64,000 bases of DNA, taken from contig NZ_JAFLNL010000001.1 of assembly GCF_017313785.1 (NCBI RefSeq), positions 699,354 through 763,353 on the forward strand. The letters run 5' to 3'. Below are positions 46,940-55,426 of this stretch, one piece after another. This DNA is from Flagellimonas aurea. Lineage in GTDB: Bacteria; Bacteroidota; Bacteroidia; Flavobacteriales; Flavobacteriaceae. The position numbers and the translations under genes were made by a program. The stretch's first letter is position 1, and each line of letters starts with the position of its first letter. The notes beneath the pieces are model-generated. The model had not been told where the DNA came from and searched no databases. It was given only the letters and a program-made list of their open reading frames with translations.

Positions 46940-49156
46940 TTAACTTAATATTTGATAGGCCATCAATGCCATAATATATGCAAAAACGCTCATAAAGCCC
47001 AATTGAATCATGGGCCATTTCCATGAATTGGTTTCTCTTTTTACAATGGCGAGCGTGCTCATGCATTGCATGGCAAAGGCATAGAACAACATTAAAGAGA
47101 TGCCGGAAGCCAAATTGAACAGTGGTTCGCCATCTTCATCCAGTTCCGCGGCCATACGGTTCTGTATGGTTTCTTCTTCATCGCTTCCCACACTGTAAAT
47201 GGTAGCCAAGGTCCCTACGAACACTTCGCGTGCGGCAAAGGAGGTCAAAACGGCTATTCCGATTTTCCAATCGTAGCCCAAAGGCTCGACAAGTGGTTCA
47301 AAAGCTTTTCCTGCTTGACCAATGTACGAGTGCTCTAATTTGTAGCTGGCAATTTCCTGGGCAACGGCTCTTTCGGAAAGTTCTTCCCTGAGCATTTGGA
47401 TGGAATCCTGTATTGCACCAGCGGCCATACCTTTGGCTTCTGCGTTGGTGCGATAGGCATCTATATTGTTCTGGACATAATTTTTGCTGTAGGTGCTCAA
47501 TCCTTCGTTCTCGATACGTTCGGCTACAATACTTTCGGCATTCTGGAAATCATCAGAATAACCGTTGGAGCCCAAAAACCATAATACAATTGATATAGCC
47601 AAAATAATCTTACCTGCACCGAGCACAAAGCTCTTGGTCTTTTCAATCACGGTATAGCCAACATTTTTCAGCAAGGGCAAGCGATAGGTCGGCATCTCGA
47701 TCATAAAAATGGCCCTACTCTTTATTTTAAGGATCTTATTTAGGACCATAGCAGATAAAAGAGCCATTCCAAAGCCAATGAGATATAGGAGCATCAAAGT
47801 CAATGCTTGGAAACTTAATCCTAAAAAGCTTCCTTCCGGAATTACGAGCGCTATCAGAATTAAGTAAACGGGCAATCTTGCGGAGCATGTGGTAAAGGGC
47901 GTCACCAAAATGGTAATAAGGCGTTCCTTCCAATTCTCTATGGTACGTGTGGCCATAATGGCCGGAATTGCGCAGGCATTTCCTGAAATCAATGGGACGA
48001 CGCTCTTCCCGCTCAATCCAAAGGGACGCATCAGCCTATCCATCAAGAATACTACGCGGCTCATATATCCGGATTCTTCCAATAATGAAATGAAGAGGAA
48101 CAAGAAAGCGATTTGGGGAATAAAAATGACGATTCCGCCAATACCGGCCACTATCCCTTCCGCAAGTAAATCGGTGAAAACCCCGGGAGGTAAGGTATTT
48201 TTGATCCATTCCGCAGCCAAGGCAAAGTTTTCATCAATAAAATCCATGGGGTAGGAGCTCCACTCAAAAATGGCTTGGAAAATAAGCAATAGGATGGCAA
48301 AGAAAATAAGGTAACCAAAGACTTTGTGGGTCAAAATCTTATCCAATGATGCCCGAAGACCTTTGGCGGCCATAAAATCGACCTTGTAGGTTTCCTTTAA
48401 AATATTGTTGATGAGTTGGTATCTGAGTACAGTCTCCTTATGCTGTAATTTTTTGAGTTCGTCCTTGGACTTGGTGGAGAAATCGGTCGCATCCTGAATG
48501 CGTTTTTTCTCGATGGGCATAAAGTTGACATCCTGCGTGATCACCAACCACAATTTGTAGAGGTCTTCTTGTGGAAAGGTGCTTTTTAGACGCTCAAAAT
48601 ATTCCGGGGAAATTCTGGAGGTATCCAAGATAGGTTTTGAGGAGATGCTCTTGTAGTCGGCAATAAGTTCCTTGATTCTATCTATTCCGGTATTTTTTCT
48701 GGTACTCACGAGGGCAATCTTGGTGTCCAGCTTTTTTTCCATGGCCTCCACATCCAACGAAATGCCCTTACGGTCCATACGATCCGCCATATTGATGACC
48801 AGAATGCTTGGAATCTTTAGGTCTTTTATCTGGGTGAAAAGCAGTAGGTTCCTTTTTAGGTTTTCCACATCGCTGATCACTACGGCAACATCTGGATAGT
48901 CCTTGTCGTTTTTATTGAGCAAAAGCTCTACGACCAGACTTTCATCCAACGAAGTAGTGTTAAGGCTATAGGTGCCGGGCAGATCCAGGATATGGGCCTT
49001 TACGCCCCTTGGAAGTTTACAGATTCCTTCTTTTTTCTCAACCGTTATGCCTGGATAGTTCCCTACTTTCTGCTTGAGACCGGTAAGTTGATTGAAAACT
49101 GAGGTTTTTCCAGTATTGGGATTGCCGATCAGGGCTACATTGATGTTCTTGCTCAT
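46940..49156 (-). CDS. feoB: Ferrous iron transport protein B
   Basis: A 738-residue inner-membrane Fe2+ transporter. The N-terminal G domain has G1 GNPNTGKTS (residues 11-19), G2 PGITVE, G3 DLPGTYSL and G4 NMADRMD. The permease half carries two gate motifs (SYPMDFIDENF region; CSARLPVYLILIALVIPEGS). It is the middle gene of feoA-feoB-Cys-rich partner, overlapping feoA by four bases. Iron-responsive control is likely. Confidence 0.96.
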   Translation of the reverse strand: MSKNINVALIGNPNTGKTSVFNQLTGLKQKVGNYPGITVEKKEGICKLPRGVKAHILDLPGTYSLNTTSLDESLVVELLLNKNDKDYPDVAVVISDVENLKRNLLLFTQIKDLKIPSILVINMADRMDRKGISLDVEAMEKKLDTKIALVSTRKNTGIDRIKELIADYKSISSKPILDTSRISPEYFERLKSTFPQEDLYKLWLVITQDVNFMPIEKKRIQDATDFSTKSKDELKKLQHKETVLRYQLINNILKETYKVDFMAAKGLRASLDKILTHKVFGYLIFFAILLLIFQAIFEWSSYPMDFIDENFALAAEWIKNTLPPGVFTDLLAEGIVAGIGGIVIFIPQIAFLFLFISLLEESGYMSRVVFLMDRLMRPFGLSGKSVVPLISGNACAIPAIMATRTIENWKERLITILVTPFTTCSARLPVYLILIALVIPEGSFLGLSFQALTLMLLYLIGFGMALLSAMVLNKILKIKSRAIFMIEMPTYRLPLLKNVGYTVIEKTKSFVLGAGKIILAISIVLWFLGSNGYSDDFQNAESIVAERIENEGLSTYSKNYVQNNIDAYRTNAEAKGMAAGAIQDSIQMLREELSERAVAQEIASYKLEHSYIGQAGKAFEPLVEPLGYDWKIGIAVLTSFAAREVFVGTLATIYSVGSDEEETIQNRMAAELDEDGEPLFNLASGISLMLFYAFAMQCMSTLAIVKRETNSWKWPMIQLGFMSVFAYIMALMAYQILS

Positions 49157-49395
49157 TTGGCCTGCGTTTCTTCAATAATTTCCAGCTCAATAAGTGCAGC
49201 CAAGGATCTTCTGATTGCCAAATGGCTTCCGCTGAGGTTGATATAGATGGGGTCGTTCAACGGTGCAATTTGCAAAAGCTCCACACTATTTCCGGGCAAG
49301 CACCCCAATTCCAACAACTTTATAGGAAGTATATGTTCGGTGAAATCTTTGATTATCCCCTTTTGTCCATATTGTAAATCTGCAACGGTCACCAC
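49153..49395 (-). CDS. feoA: Ferrous iron transport protein A
   Basis: An 80-residue SH3-like protein (VADLQYGQKGIIKDFTEHILPIKLLELGCLPGNSVELLQIAPL) that assists FeoB. There is no ATG: the frame opens with consecutive GTG codons (49395 and 49392), and the second gives the family-like start (M)TVADLQ. The stop overlaps the feoB start by four bases. Confidence 0.9.
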   Translation of the reverse strand: MVTVADLQYGQKGIIKDFTEHILPIKLLELGCLPGNSVELLQIAPLNDPIYINLSGSHLAIRRSLAALIELEIIEETQAK

Positions 49396-49426
49396 TGTTC
49401 TTATTTAGAATAAATTTAAGTAAGGC

Positions 49427-49434
49427 CAAAAATA
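49427..49434 (-). promoter_or_regulatory. Putative -7 box of feoAB
   Basis: On the minus strand TATTTTTG (complement of 49427-49434) matches TAnnTTTG, 32 bases before the feoA start. The bases between it and the start (49404-49419) resemble the DtxR-type site at 27101, 11 of 16 positions. Confidence 0.35.
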
Positions 49435-49484
49435 AGTAAAAAAGGATAATTTAATGGTCTAATTATAGAGAAAGGTGCAGGGAA

Positions 49485-50159
49485 TCATTCTTTATAGCTG
49501 GCTTCAAGTATTTTAATGTCGCCAAGTAGTCGGTCTATTTCTTCCCGATCGGTACCATCATAAAAGCCTCGAATCCGTTTTTCCTTGTCCACCAAAATAA
49601 AATTTTCGGTATGGATCATATCGAACGGCCCTCCGTCCCCATCGTTTTTAACTGCTAAATAAGATTTTCTGGCGAGCTCATAAATCTGTTTTTTATCACC
49701 GGTCACCAAGTTCCATTTGCTATCGATCACCCCTTTTTCCAGGGCGTACCGTTTTAATTGGGCAACCGTATCGATTTGCGGCGTGACCGAATGGGAGAGG
49801 AGCATAATGTTTGGGTCGTCCTTTATGGCTTCTTGGACTTCGCCCATATTCTTGGTCATAATGGGGCAAATGGTGAGGCAGGTGGTGAAAAAGAAATCGG
49901 CCACGTAAATTTTGTCCCTGTAATCTTCCTGTGTGATAGTTTCCCCATTTTGGTTCACCAGAGAAAAATCTGCCACTTTGTGGTATTTTTTGGTGTAGTG
50001 CAAGGTGCTGTCCACTAGAGATTTATCCACCATGGAAGGCTGATAGACCGGGAGCATTTTTTTGGGTTGCAGTGCATTGTAAAAGAGATAGACAATGATG
50101 CCGGAGAGTACCAGCATTACGATTCCGAACATTTTGTACTTGGCGAAGAATGATCCCAT
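49485..50159 (-). CDS. SCO1/SenC-type copper chaperone
   Basis: A 224-residue membrane-anchored thioredoxin-fold protein. I take the ATG at 50159 (MGSFFAKYKMFGIVMLVLSG) so that the N-terminal helix is close to the start. The copper motif is CLTIC (CxxxC) within FFTTCLTICPIMTKNM, and the third ligand His is in MIHTENFILVD. It delivers copper to cytochrome oxidase CuA or acts as a thiol reductase. It is alone on its strand between feoAB and rseP. Confidence 0.9.
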   Translation of the reverse strand: MGSFFAKYKMFGIVMLVLSGIIVYLFYNALQPKKMLPVYQPSMVDKSLVDSTLHYTKKYHKVADFSLVNQNGETITQEDYRDKIYVADFFFTTCLTICPIMTKNMGEVQEAIKDDPNIMLLSHSVTPQIDTVAQLKRYALEKGVIDSKWNLVTGDKKQIYELARKSYLAVKNDGDGGPFDMIHTENFILVDKEKRIRGFYDGTDREEIDRLLGDIKILEASYKE

Positions 50160-50279
50160 AGTTGCAAAATTACGCTCCAAATAGCTATTCTTCAAGGAGA
50201 AAGAGGCTTATTGTTGCTAAATCTTTCTTAAATGATACCAGGATTAAAATTGCGGTTTTTTTATCAATCCCTAAAAGGT

Positions 50280-50287
50280 TACTTTTG
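50280..50287 (+). promoter_or_regulatory. -7 box of rseP; decides its start
   Basis: TACTTTTG fits TAnnTTTG exactly. Because it covers the in-frame GTG at 50287, transcription would start near 50293 and the GTG could not be translated, which supports the ATG at 50311. Confidence 0.45.
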
Positions 50288-50310
50288 TGCGTTTTAACAA
50301 AAGACGACGG

Positions 50311-51660
50311 ATGACCCCTATAGTTATAAAGACCATACAATTCTTTCTAAGTTTATCGCTCTTGATCGTACTTCACGAGTTTGGACACTTTATCCCGGCA
50401 AAGCTTTTTAAGACAAGGGTGGAGAAGTTTTATCTCTTTTTTGATGTGAAGTTCTCTCTTTTCAAAAAGAAAATAGGGGAGACCGTTTATGGTATTGGGT
50501 GGTTGCCCTTGGGCGGATATGTAAAAATATCCGGGATGATCGATGAGAGCATGGACAAGGAGCAGATGAAGGAGGAGCCAAAACCATGGGAGTTCCGTAG
50601 CAAACCAGCTTGGCAACGTTTGATTATTATGCTCGGTGGAGTAACCGTTAACTTTGTTTTGGCGGTGGTCATCTTTATCGGTCTTGTTTTTACCTATGGC
50701 GAGCAGTACATTGCCAACGATAGCCTTAAGGATGGGATTTGGGTTACCGAGAAAAGCTTGGGAGATGAGTTGGGTGTCCAGACAGGGGATAAAGTTTTAT
50801 CCATTGATGGTAAAAAGGTGGAGGCTTTACAGCAAATACTTCCTGAAATGATAGTAGGAGAAACCTATACCATTGAGAGAGATGGAAAGGTTATTGAAAA
50901 AGCAATCCCGGTTGATTTTATAGAAACCTTATCGGAGGATAAAGAAAAAGCACGTTTTATTTACTACAGGGTTCCGTTTGTTATTAGTGGAATTCCTAAG
51001 AAATCGCCCAATTTGGGCAGTGGCCTGCAAGAAGGAGATGCTGTAGTTGAAATGGCAGGAAAACCAGTGGAATACAAAGATCAGGTTATTCCTATATTGG
51101 AAGCCAACAAGGGAGGTACCGTTCCTGTAAAGGTTAATCGCAATGGAGATATTGTGGACTTGACATTAAATGTTTCTGAAGACGCAGCTTTGGGAGTTGC
51201 TTTAGGGATGACCCCAGAGGAATACAAAGAAAAAGGCTATTTGGAGCAAAGAACATTGACTTATTCATTCTGGGAATCCATTCCTGCTGGATGGAACAAG
51301 GGTGTAAAAACGCTTTCTGACTACATCAAGGGAATGAAAAAGATATTTAATCCGGATACTGGAGCCTATAAAGAGGTTGGTGGTTTTGCAGCTATTGGAG
51401 GTATGTTTCCCGATACTTGGAACTGGCCGGCATTTTGGGCCACAACGGCATTTATATCCATTATTTTGGCCTTTATGAACATTTTACCCATCCCTGCATT
51501 GGATGGAGGACATGTAATGTTCCTGCTCTACGAAATGGTAACGGGACGCAAGCCGAGCGATAAATTTTTGGAATACGCCCAAATGATAGGATTCTTTATA
51601 TTGATCGCTTTGTTGTTGTTTGCCAATGGTAACGATTTATACAAATGGCTTTTTAAATAG
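50311..51660 (+). CDS. rseP: RIP metalloprotease RseP (site-2 protease)
   Basis: A 449-residue membrane metalloprotease that cuts membrane-bound anti-sigma factors and remnant signal peptides. Zinc site: HEFGH in LIVLHEFGHFIPAKLF near the N-terminus, and a second-half LPIPALDGGH (LDG motif). Two PDZ domains lie between (GDKVLSIDGKKVEAL and LQEGDAVVEMAGKPVEY). I use ATG 50311; an in-frame GTG at 50287 lies on the promoter. Both ECF/anti-sigma pairs in the window could be clients. Confidence 0.95.
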   Translation: MTPIVIKTIQFFLSLSLLIVLHEFGHFIPAKLFKTRVEKFYLFFDVKFSLFKKKIGETVYGIGWLPLGGYVKISGMIDESMDKEQMKEEPKPWEFRSKPAWQRLIIMLGGVTVNFVLAVVIFIGLVFTYGEQYIANDSLKDGIWVTEKSLGDELGVQTGDKVLSIDGKKVEALQQILPEMIVGETYTIERDGKVIEKAIPVDFIETLSEDKEKARFIYYRVPFVISGIPKKSPNLGSGLQEGDAVVEMAGKPVEYKDQVIPILEANKGGTVPVKVNRNGDIVDLTLNVSEDAALGVALGMTPEEYKEKGYLEQRTLTYSFWESIPAGWNKGVKTLSDYIKGMKKIFNPDTGAYKEVGGFAAIGGMFPDTWNWPAFWATTAFISIILAFMNILPIPALDGGHVMFLLYEMVTGRKPSDKFLEYAQMIGFFILIALLLFANGNDLYKWLFK

Positions 51661-51676
51661 AAAAGCAATTTTTTTG

Positions 51677-51708
51677 TTTGTGGTGTAAAAAAGAATCCAT
51701 TATATTTG
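51677..51708 (+). promoter_or_regulatory. Promoter of tRNA-Asn
   Basis: TTTG (51677-51680), 20 bases, then TATATTTG (51701-51708): both halves of the Bacteroidota housekeeping promoter at standard spacing, with the tRNA beginning 22 bases later. This is the clearest promoter in the window. Confidence 0.75.
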
Positions 51709-51729
51709 CACCCGCTTAAGGTAAAATAT

Positions 51730-51803
51730 TCCTCCTTAGCTCAGTTGGTTAGAGCATCTGACTGTTAATCAGAGGGTCCTTGGTTCGAGTCCAAGAGGGG
51801 GAG
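51730..51803 (+). tRNA. tRNA-Asn (GTT)
   Basis: 74 bases fold into a full cloverleaf. The acceptor arm is TCCTCCT with AGGGGGA (one T-G pair), the D arm contains AGCTCAGTTGGTTAGAGC, the anticodon arm CTGACTGTTAATCAG places GTT in the loop, and the T arm is CTTGG-TTCGAGT-CCAAG. The discriminator is G and CCA is not encoded. It marks the left border of the accessory region. Confidence 0.95.
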
Positions 51804-52034
51804 CAGAGATAGCAAGGCTTCAGAGAAATTCATACTCTGGAGCCTTTTTCATTTGCACGCAATTTGCACGCGCATTGAAAAAAATAAGGTTTGGGGCCAA
51901 ACTTTAACATTTAAGGTCAAAATTTTCCAGAATAATTTGAGGTTTATCCCAAATGCTTAATCTTTTTGAACCTCTTCCCGTTTTTATTTAGGTACTGGTA
52001 ATATCTGTAGACATAGATTAACAGAAAAGAATTA
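51804..52034. other. Downstream flank of tRNA-Asn with short repeats
   Basis: 231 bases. After the terminator (51815-51850) come two direct copies of TTTGCACGC (51852-51860 and 51863-51871) inside CAATTTGCACGCGCATTG, then plain AT-rich sequence up to the end of the STAND gene. No integrase gene and no repeat of the tRNA 3' end were seen nearby. Confidence 0.6.
51815..51850 (+). terminator. Terminator of tRNA-Asn
   Basis: AGGCTTCAGAG (51815-51825) pairs with CTCTGGAGCCT (51835-51845) with one G-T pair, followed by TTTTT, 12 bases after the tRNA. Confidence 0.85.
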
Positions 52035-55000
52035 CTAACTCCCTAATCTTTTTCTTTTTTTCTGATCTGAGATTTCCTGTTGGATTAAACCCCTGTCCGT
52101 TGTTTTATTAATTTTTAGTCTTTGGTTTTGAATGGCTTTCCCTAGCATCCTTTCCAACTCTTTATCTTCATTTGTTTTGAAAACCAAATACTCGTTTAAC
52201 TTTAATAATATTGCAAAACGTAAAACGGGAATGGTTATTAGTTCGGATGCCTCCTTTATAAATTTGTTATTTCCTTTTATGTTTAAATCTACCAGCATAA
52301 AAAGAAGAACGAATAATTCAAATTGATTTTCTTTTCCAAAGTGGTCTTTTTTAAGTAACTCAATCCTATCAAGAATGATTCCTTCAAGATTCCTATGTAA
52401 AATATGATTAGATGCACTAGTTTGAACAACATAGGGAATTATCTTTTGTGTTAAATCGTATAATAGGTCAATTTCATCTTCCGTTTCCACTTTAGTTTGA
52501 AAATCAATTGCTTTTGAAGTATCTATAATTCTTAATCCCCACTGACAAACTGATTTTATGTAATAATTAAAAATATCCTTTACTTTTTTTTCGGAATTGA
52601 TTTCATCAATATTTCTAAAAACTCTACCTAGAATAAACAGAGCATTATCTAATACACCAATATCTTCTTGGTTCAATTCGATAGCCTGTTTTTGTTTTAC
52701 TCCTTCAATTGTCTGAGTATCAATGTCAAGTTCATTTGCCAATTCGTCCAATTCATCAAGTTCCTCAAAAGTCAATGACCTTGTTTTTCTTGATAGTTCC
52801 ATCATCTTTCTTTCATAATTGGGTAGGATCCTAGCTCGAACATTGAGTGATTTATCTAATGATAGTGTATCAAATTCAGTATTCAAGGACTCAAAAATCA
52901 CTTTGGATTTTTCAAAAATAGCATCCAGAAAGGCTTCATCGCTTCGCGAAAGACCAGCGTAAATCTCAAATTCATTTTTAAAAGTAATGTATAATTGATC
53001 ACTTTCTAATACATGTTCCTTGAATTTGGGGTCCACTTTCATGTGATATCCAAGGAAATATTCAAAAACACCATTCAATCTAAAACTATAATTATCATCA
53101 TCTACTTTTTTAAAGATTCCTCTTTCTTTCAAATATTCCCAGACATCTACTGGACTTACTTTTTTGTTCCTAGGGTTCTGTCTCAAATAATCACCAATAA
53201 AATTTAGGATTTCAAGTTCGGGTGCACTGTATGTGCTTTTGTGATAATTTACAAGCAAATGGTAGGCTAAATGACTTAATAGTTTTAGATACTTATCATA
53301 ATCAAAGTTTGCATTTGATTTAATTAAGTTTTCTCTTTCAAGTAATGATTCAATATACAGGTTTACTAAGCCAACATTGTTTTGAATACTCTTTTCTCCA
53401 CTTTTTTTAAACACCCAAAGGAAAAGAGATACTGTCCAAAAATTAAATGGAATTGAAAGTTGTTTGAAAATTGAACTTATTTTAGTTACTACCTCTTCAG
53501 TTTTATGGGTATCTAGTGGTGTCCATTTCTTAGTTAATGCGCGTACTTGCTTCTTTCTTAAATTCTCAAATTTCAGGGGAATAAATTCATTGCCATCAAG
53601 GCCAGGTGATTTTATTAGAAACTCGGTGCCTTTCTCGCTCGTTCCAACTATTTTGCTTAATGGATAATTATCAATCAAATACCTGACGAAATTTTCATGA
53701 GTTTGATTAGTAAGATCAAAATTATCTAATAATAAAATCAAATTTTTGCTACCCAATAATTCTCTAGTAGTATTTGTGTTTAAATCATAGTAATTTCTAA
53801 ATTTTTTTTCGAACTCCTCTTTTGTGCCAATAAACTGCGTTACACGAAAATCAACAAAAAAGGGAATCGACTGTAGATACTCATAGTTTTCGAGTAATTC
53901 GATTTGAATTTTTTTAAGTAAAGACGTTTTTCCACATTTGTCATCACCAAAAATGAGATAACTATTATCATCTTTGATAATGTCATCTAAATTATAGGAT
54001 TTAAGCTTTGACTTGCTTTCTCCAAAATTGTGTTTCTTAAGAATTGGAGAAACAAAAACATCAATGAAACTCTTATTTTTTTCACTAAAGGAAACAAACA
54101 AGTCCTGAGCTAATTCTTTTTCTTTTCTTAAAACCTTACGAAGAGTTCTTCTAAAAGAATTTTGCTTTTTTGTTATCTCATCCTCAGGTATTTCGTACCA
54201 TATTTGATTAGGACTTTTGTAAAAAAAATTATTTCTTTCATCATAAAGTAATGTATCTACCATAAACCTAGATTCGTCAAAATCAAAATTTATTAATGAA
54301 AAACCTATCTCTCCACCTTGATGATATTTTAAAGAAGCTGGGGAAATAATTTTTATCAAACCTGTTTTTGGAGTATAATCTAGAGATGTAATTGATTTGT
54401 GAATGTGGCCAAAAAATGTTAAATCAAATTTGTTATGGATTATATCTTCAATAACGTATTGGTTGTTAGACTCCAAAAAGCTTAATGGGTGGTGATGAAC
54501 TAGGATTTTCCTATCAACCCCTTCGATTTTTTCTATGGATTCATAAATGAACTTAGTAGGAAATAACAATTTATTTTCATCATTACCAGTGGATCTCCAT
54601 GAAGTATTAATTGAAACTATCCCTAACTTCAGTCCATTTACGGATCTTTTGTGCACAGTGTACATCTCACTCAGGTAATCTTCTTTTGGAAAATTAAGAC
54701 CAGATATAAAATCAAAATAGTTTTTGGATGATTCTAAGGTATCGGTAAAATCATTTTTGGAATAATCTGAAAAATCGTTTAAATCATCTTCTGTAGTTAT
54801 TTCTTCATCTAGATATTTTATAAAGGGTTCTCTTATTTTCGTTCTATCGACATCATGATTACCTTGACAAAAAAACACATCAGAAATACTTTTTTGTTTT
54901 AATTCTAAGATTGGTTTGATTAATGAGTCAAAAGCTTCTCGAAACCAAATAGATTCAGAACCGGTATGAACTAAGTCTCCTGAAAAAATGATGAAATCAA

Positions 55001-55112
55001 ATTCTAAATCCTTTATAGCTTTTAATAAGGCTAGAACTAAGTCCTTCTGTTTTTGAATTGATTTTGGTCCTGATTTAGCAAAATGATAATCTGTTAAATG
55101 TAGAATTTTCAT
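52035..55112 (-). CDS. Metallophosphoesterase-STAND NTPase fusion, candidate defence protein
   Basis: A 1025-residue protein in two parts. Residues 1-295 are a calcineurin-like phosphoesterase with the complete metal site: D8xH10 (LTDYH), G45-D46 (SGDLVH), G84-N85-H86-D87 (QGNHDVD), H206-H208 (LVHHHP) and G235-H236-I-H238. From about residue 375 a STAND/NACHT-like ATPase follows: Walker A GDDKCGKT at 389-396, Walker B LILLLDNFD ending near D463, a later sensor-like SKIVGTSEKGTEF. The last 450 residues are helical, presumably sensing or oligomerising. The design (nuclease-like effector, ATP switch, sensor) fits phage-defence or cell-suicide STAND proteins. AT-rich and next to a tRNA, so likely acquired. 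Confidence 0.82.
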   Translation of the reverse strand: MKILHLTDYHFAKSGPKSIQKQKDLVLALLKAIKDLEFDFIIFSGDLVHTGSESIWFREAFDSLIKPILELKQKSISDVFFCQGNHDVDRTKIREPFIKYLDEEITTEDDLNDFSDYSKNDFTDTLESSKNYFDFISGLNFPKEDYLSEMYTVHKRSVNGLKLGIVSINTSWRSTGNDENKLLFPTKFIYESIEKIEGVDRKILVHHHPLSFLESNNQYVIEDIIHNKFDLTFFGHIHKSITSLDYTPKTGLIKIISPASLKYHQGGEIGFSLINFDFDESRFMVDTLLYDERNNFFYKSPNQIWYEIPEDEITKKQNSFRRTLRKVLRKEKELAQDLFVSFSEKNKSFIDVFVSPILKKHNFGESKSKLKSYNLDDIIKDDNSYLIFGDDKCGKTSLLKKIQIELLENYEYLQSIPFFVDFRVTQFIGTKEEFEKKFRNYYDLNTNTTRELLGSKNLILLLDNFDLTNQTHENFVRYLIDNYPLSKIVGTSEKGTEFLIKSPGLDGNEFIPLKFENLRKKQVRALTKKWTPLDTHKTEEVVTKISSIFKQLSIPFNFWTVSLFLWVFKKSGEKSIQNNVGLVNLYIESLLERENLIKSNANFDYDKYLKLLSHLAYHLLVNYHKSTYSAPELEILNFIGDYLRQNPRNKKVSPVDVWEYLKERGIFKKVDDDNYSFRLNGVFEYFLGYHMKVDPKFKEHVLESDQLYITFKNEFEIYAGLSRSDEAFLDAIFEKSKVIFESLNTEFDTLSLDKSLNVRARILPNYERKMMELSRKTRSLTFEELDELDELANELDIDTQTIEGVKQKQAIELNQEDIGVLDNALFILGRVFRNIDEINSEKKVKDIFNYYIKSVCQWGLRIIDTSKAIDFQTKVETEDEIDLLYDLTQKIIPYVVQTSASNHILHRNLEGIILDRIELLKKDHFGKENQFELFVLLFMLVDLNIKGNNKFIKEASELITIPVLRFAILLKLNEYLVFKTNEDKELERMLGKAIQNQRLKINKTTDRGLIQQEISDQKKRKRLGS

Positions 55113-55426
55113 TAAAAGGTTGGTTTTATGTAAAACATTGAAAGTGAGAAGTATTATAGCGAAATTTAATAAGAAAATTCTGTTTTCCCTTTGAACAAAG
55201 CAAAATTCTCCAAAAACCTAATATACTTTTAGTCCACGATTACAACTCCACAATATTGTAATAAAATATGTGTTTCTTTTTTTAAATTGTACCTAACGGT
55301 TTGTGTATGATTGGTTAAGAACTCCCTCATGTACGGCATGTCCGCCTATAATAAAGATAATTGATTGCAGGAAATTCCCTTTTTGAATTTCCGACGGCAA
55401 TTAATAATACAACGTGTTATATGCAG
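55113..55426. other. Non-coding gap with attC-like structure
   Basis: 314 bases, no coding frame of note. The left half is the AT-rich leader of the STAND gene; the right half (55291-55423) is a structured element described separately. Confidence 0.55.
55291..55423 (-). other. attC-like recombination site (tentative)
   Basis: Read on the minus strand, directly after the stop of the 299-residue gene, the segment begins CATATAACACG and ends CAAACCGTTAGGTAC: an inverse-core-like ATATAAC (one base off RYYYAAC) and a perfect core GTTAGGT (GTTRRRY). The ends are partly complementary (ACGTTGTAT against ATACACAAACCGT). Inside is a perfect 8-bp hairpin (GGAAATTC/GAATTTCC at 55370-55393). Position after the gene and orientation fit an integron cassette site, but no integron integrase is present. 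Confidence 0.35.
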
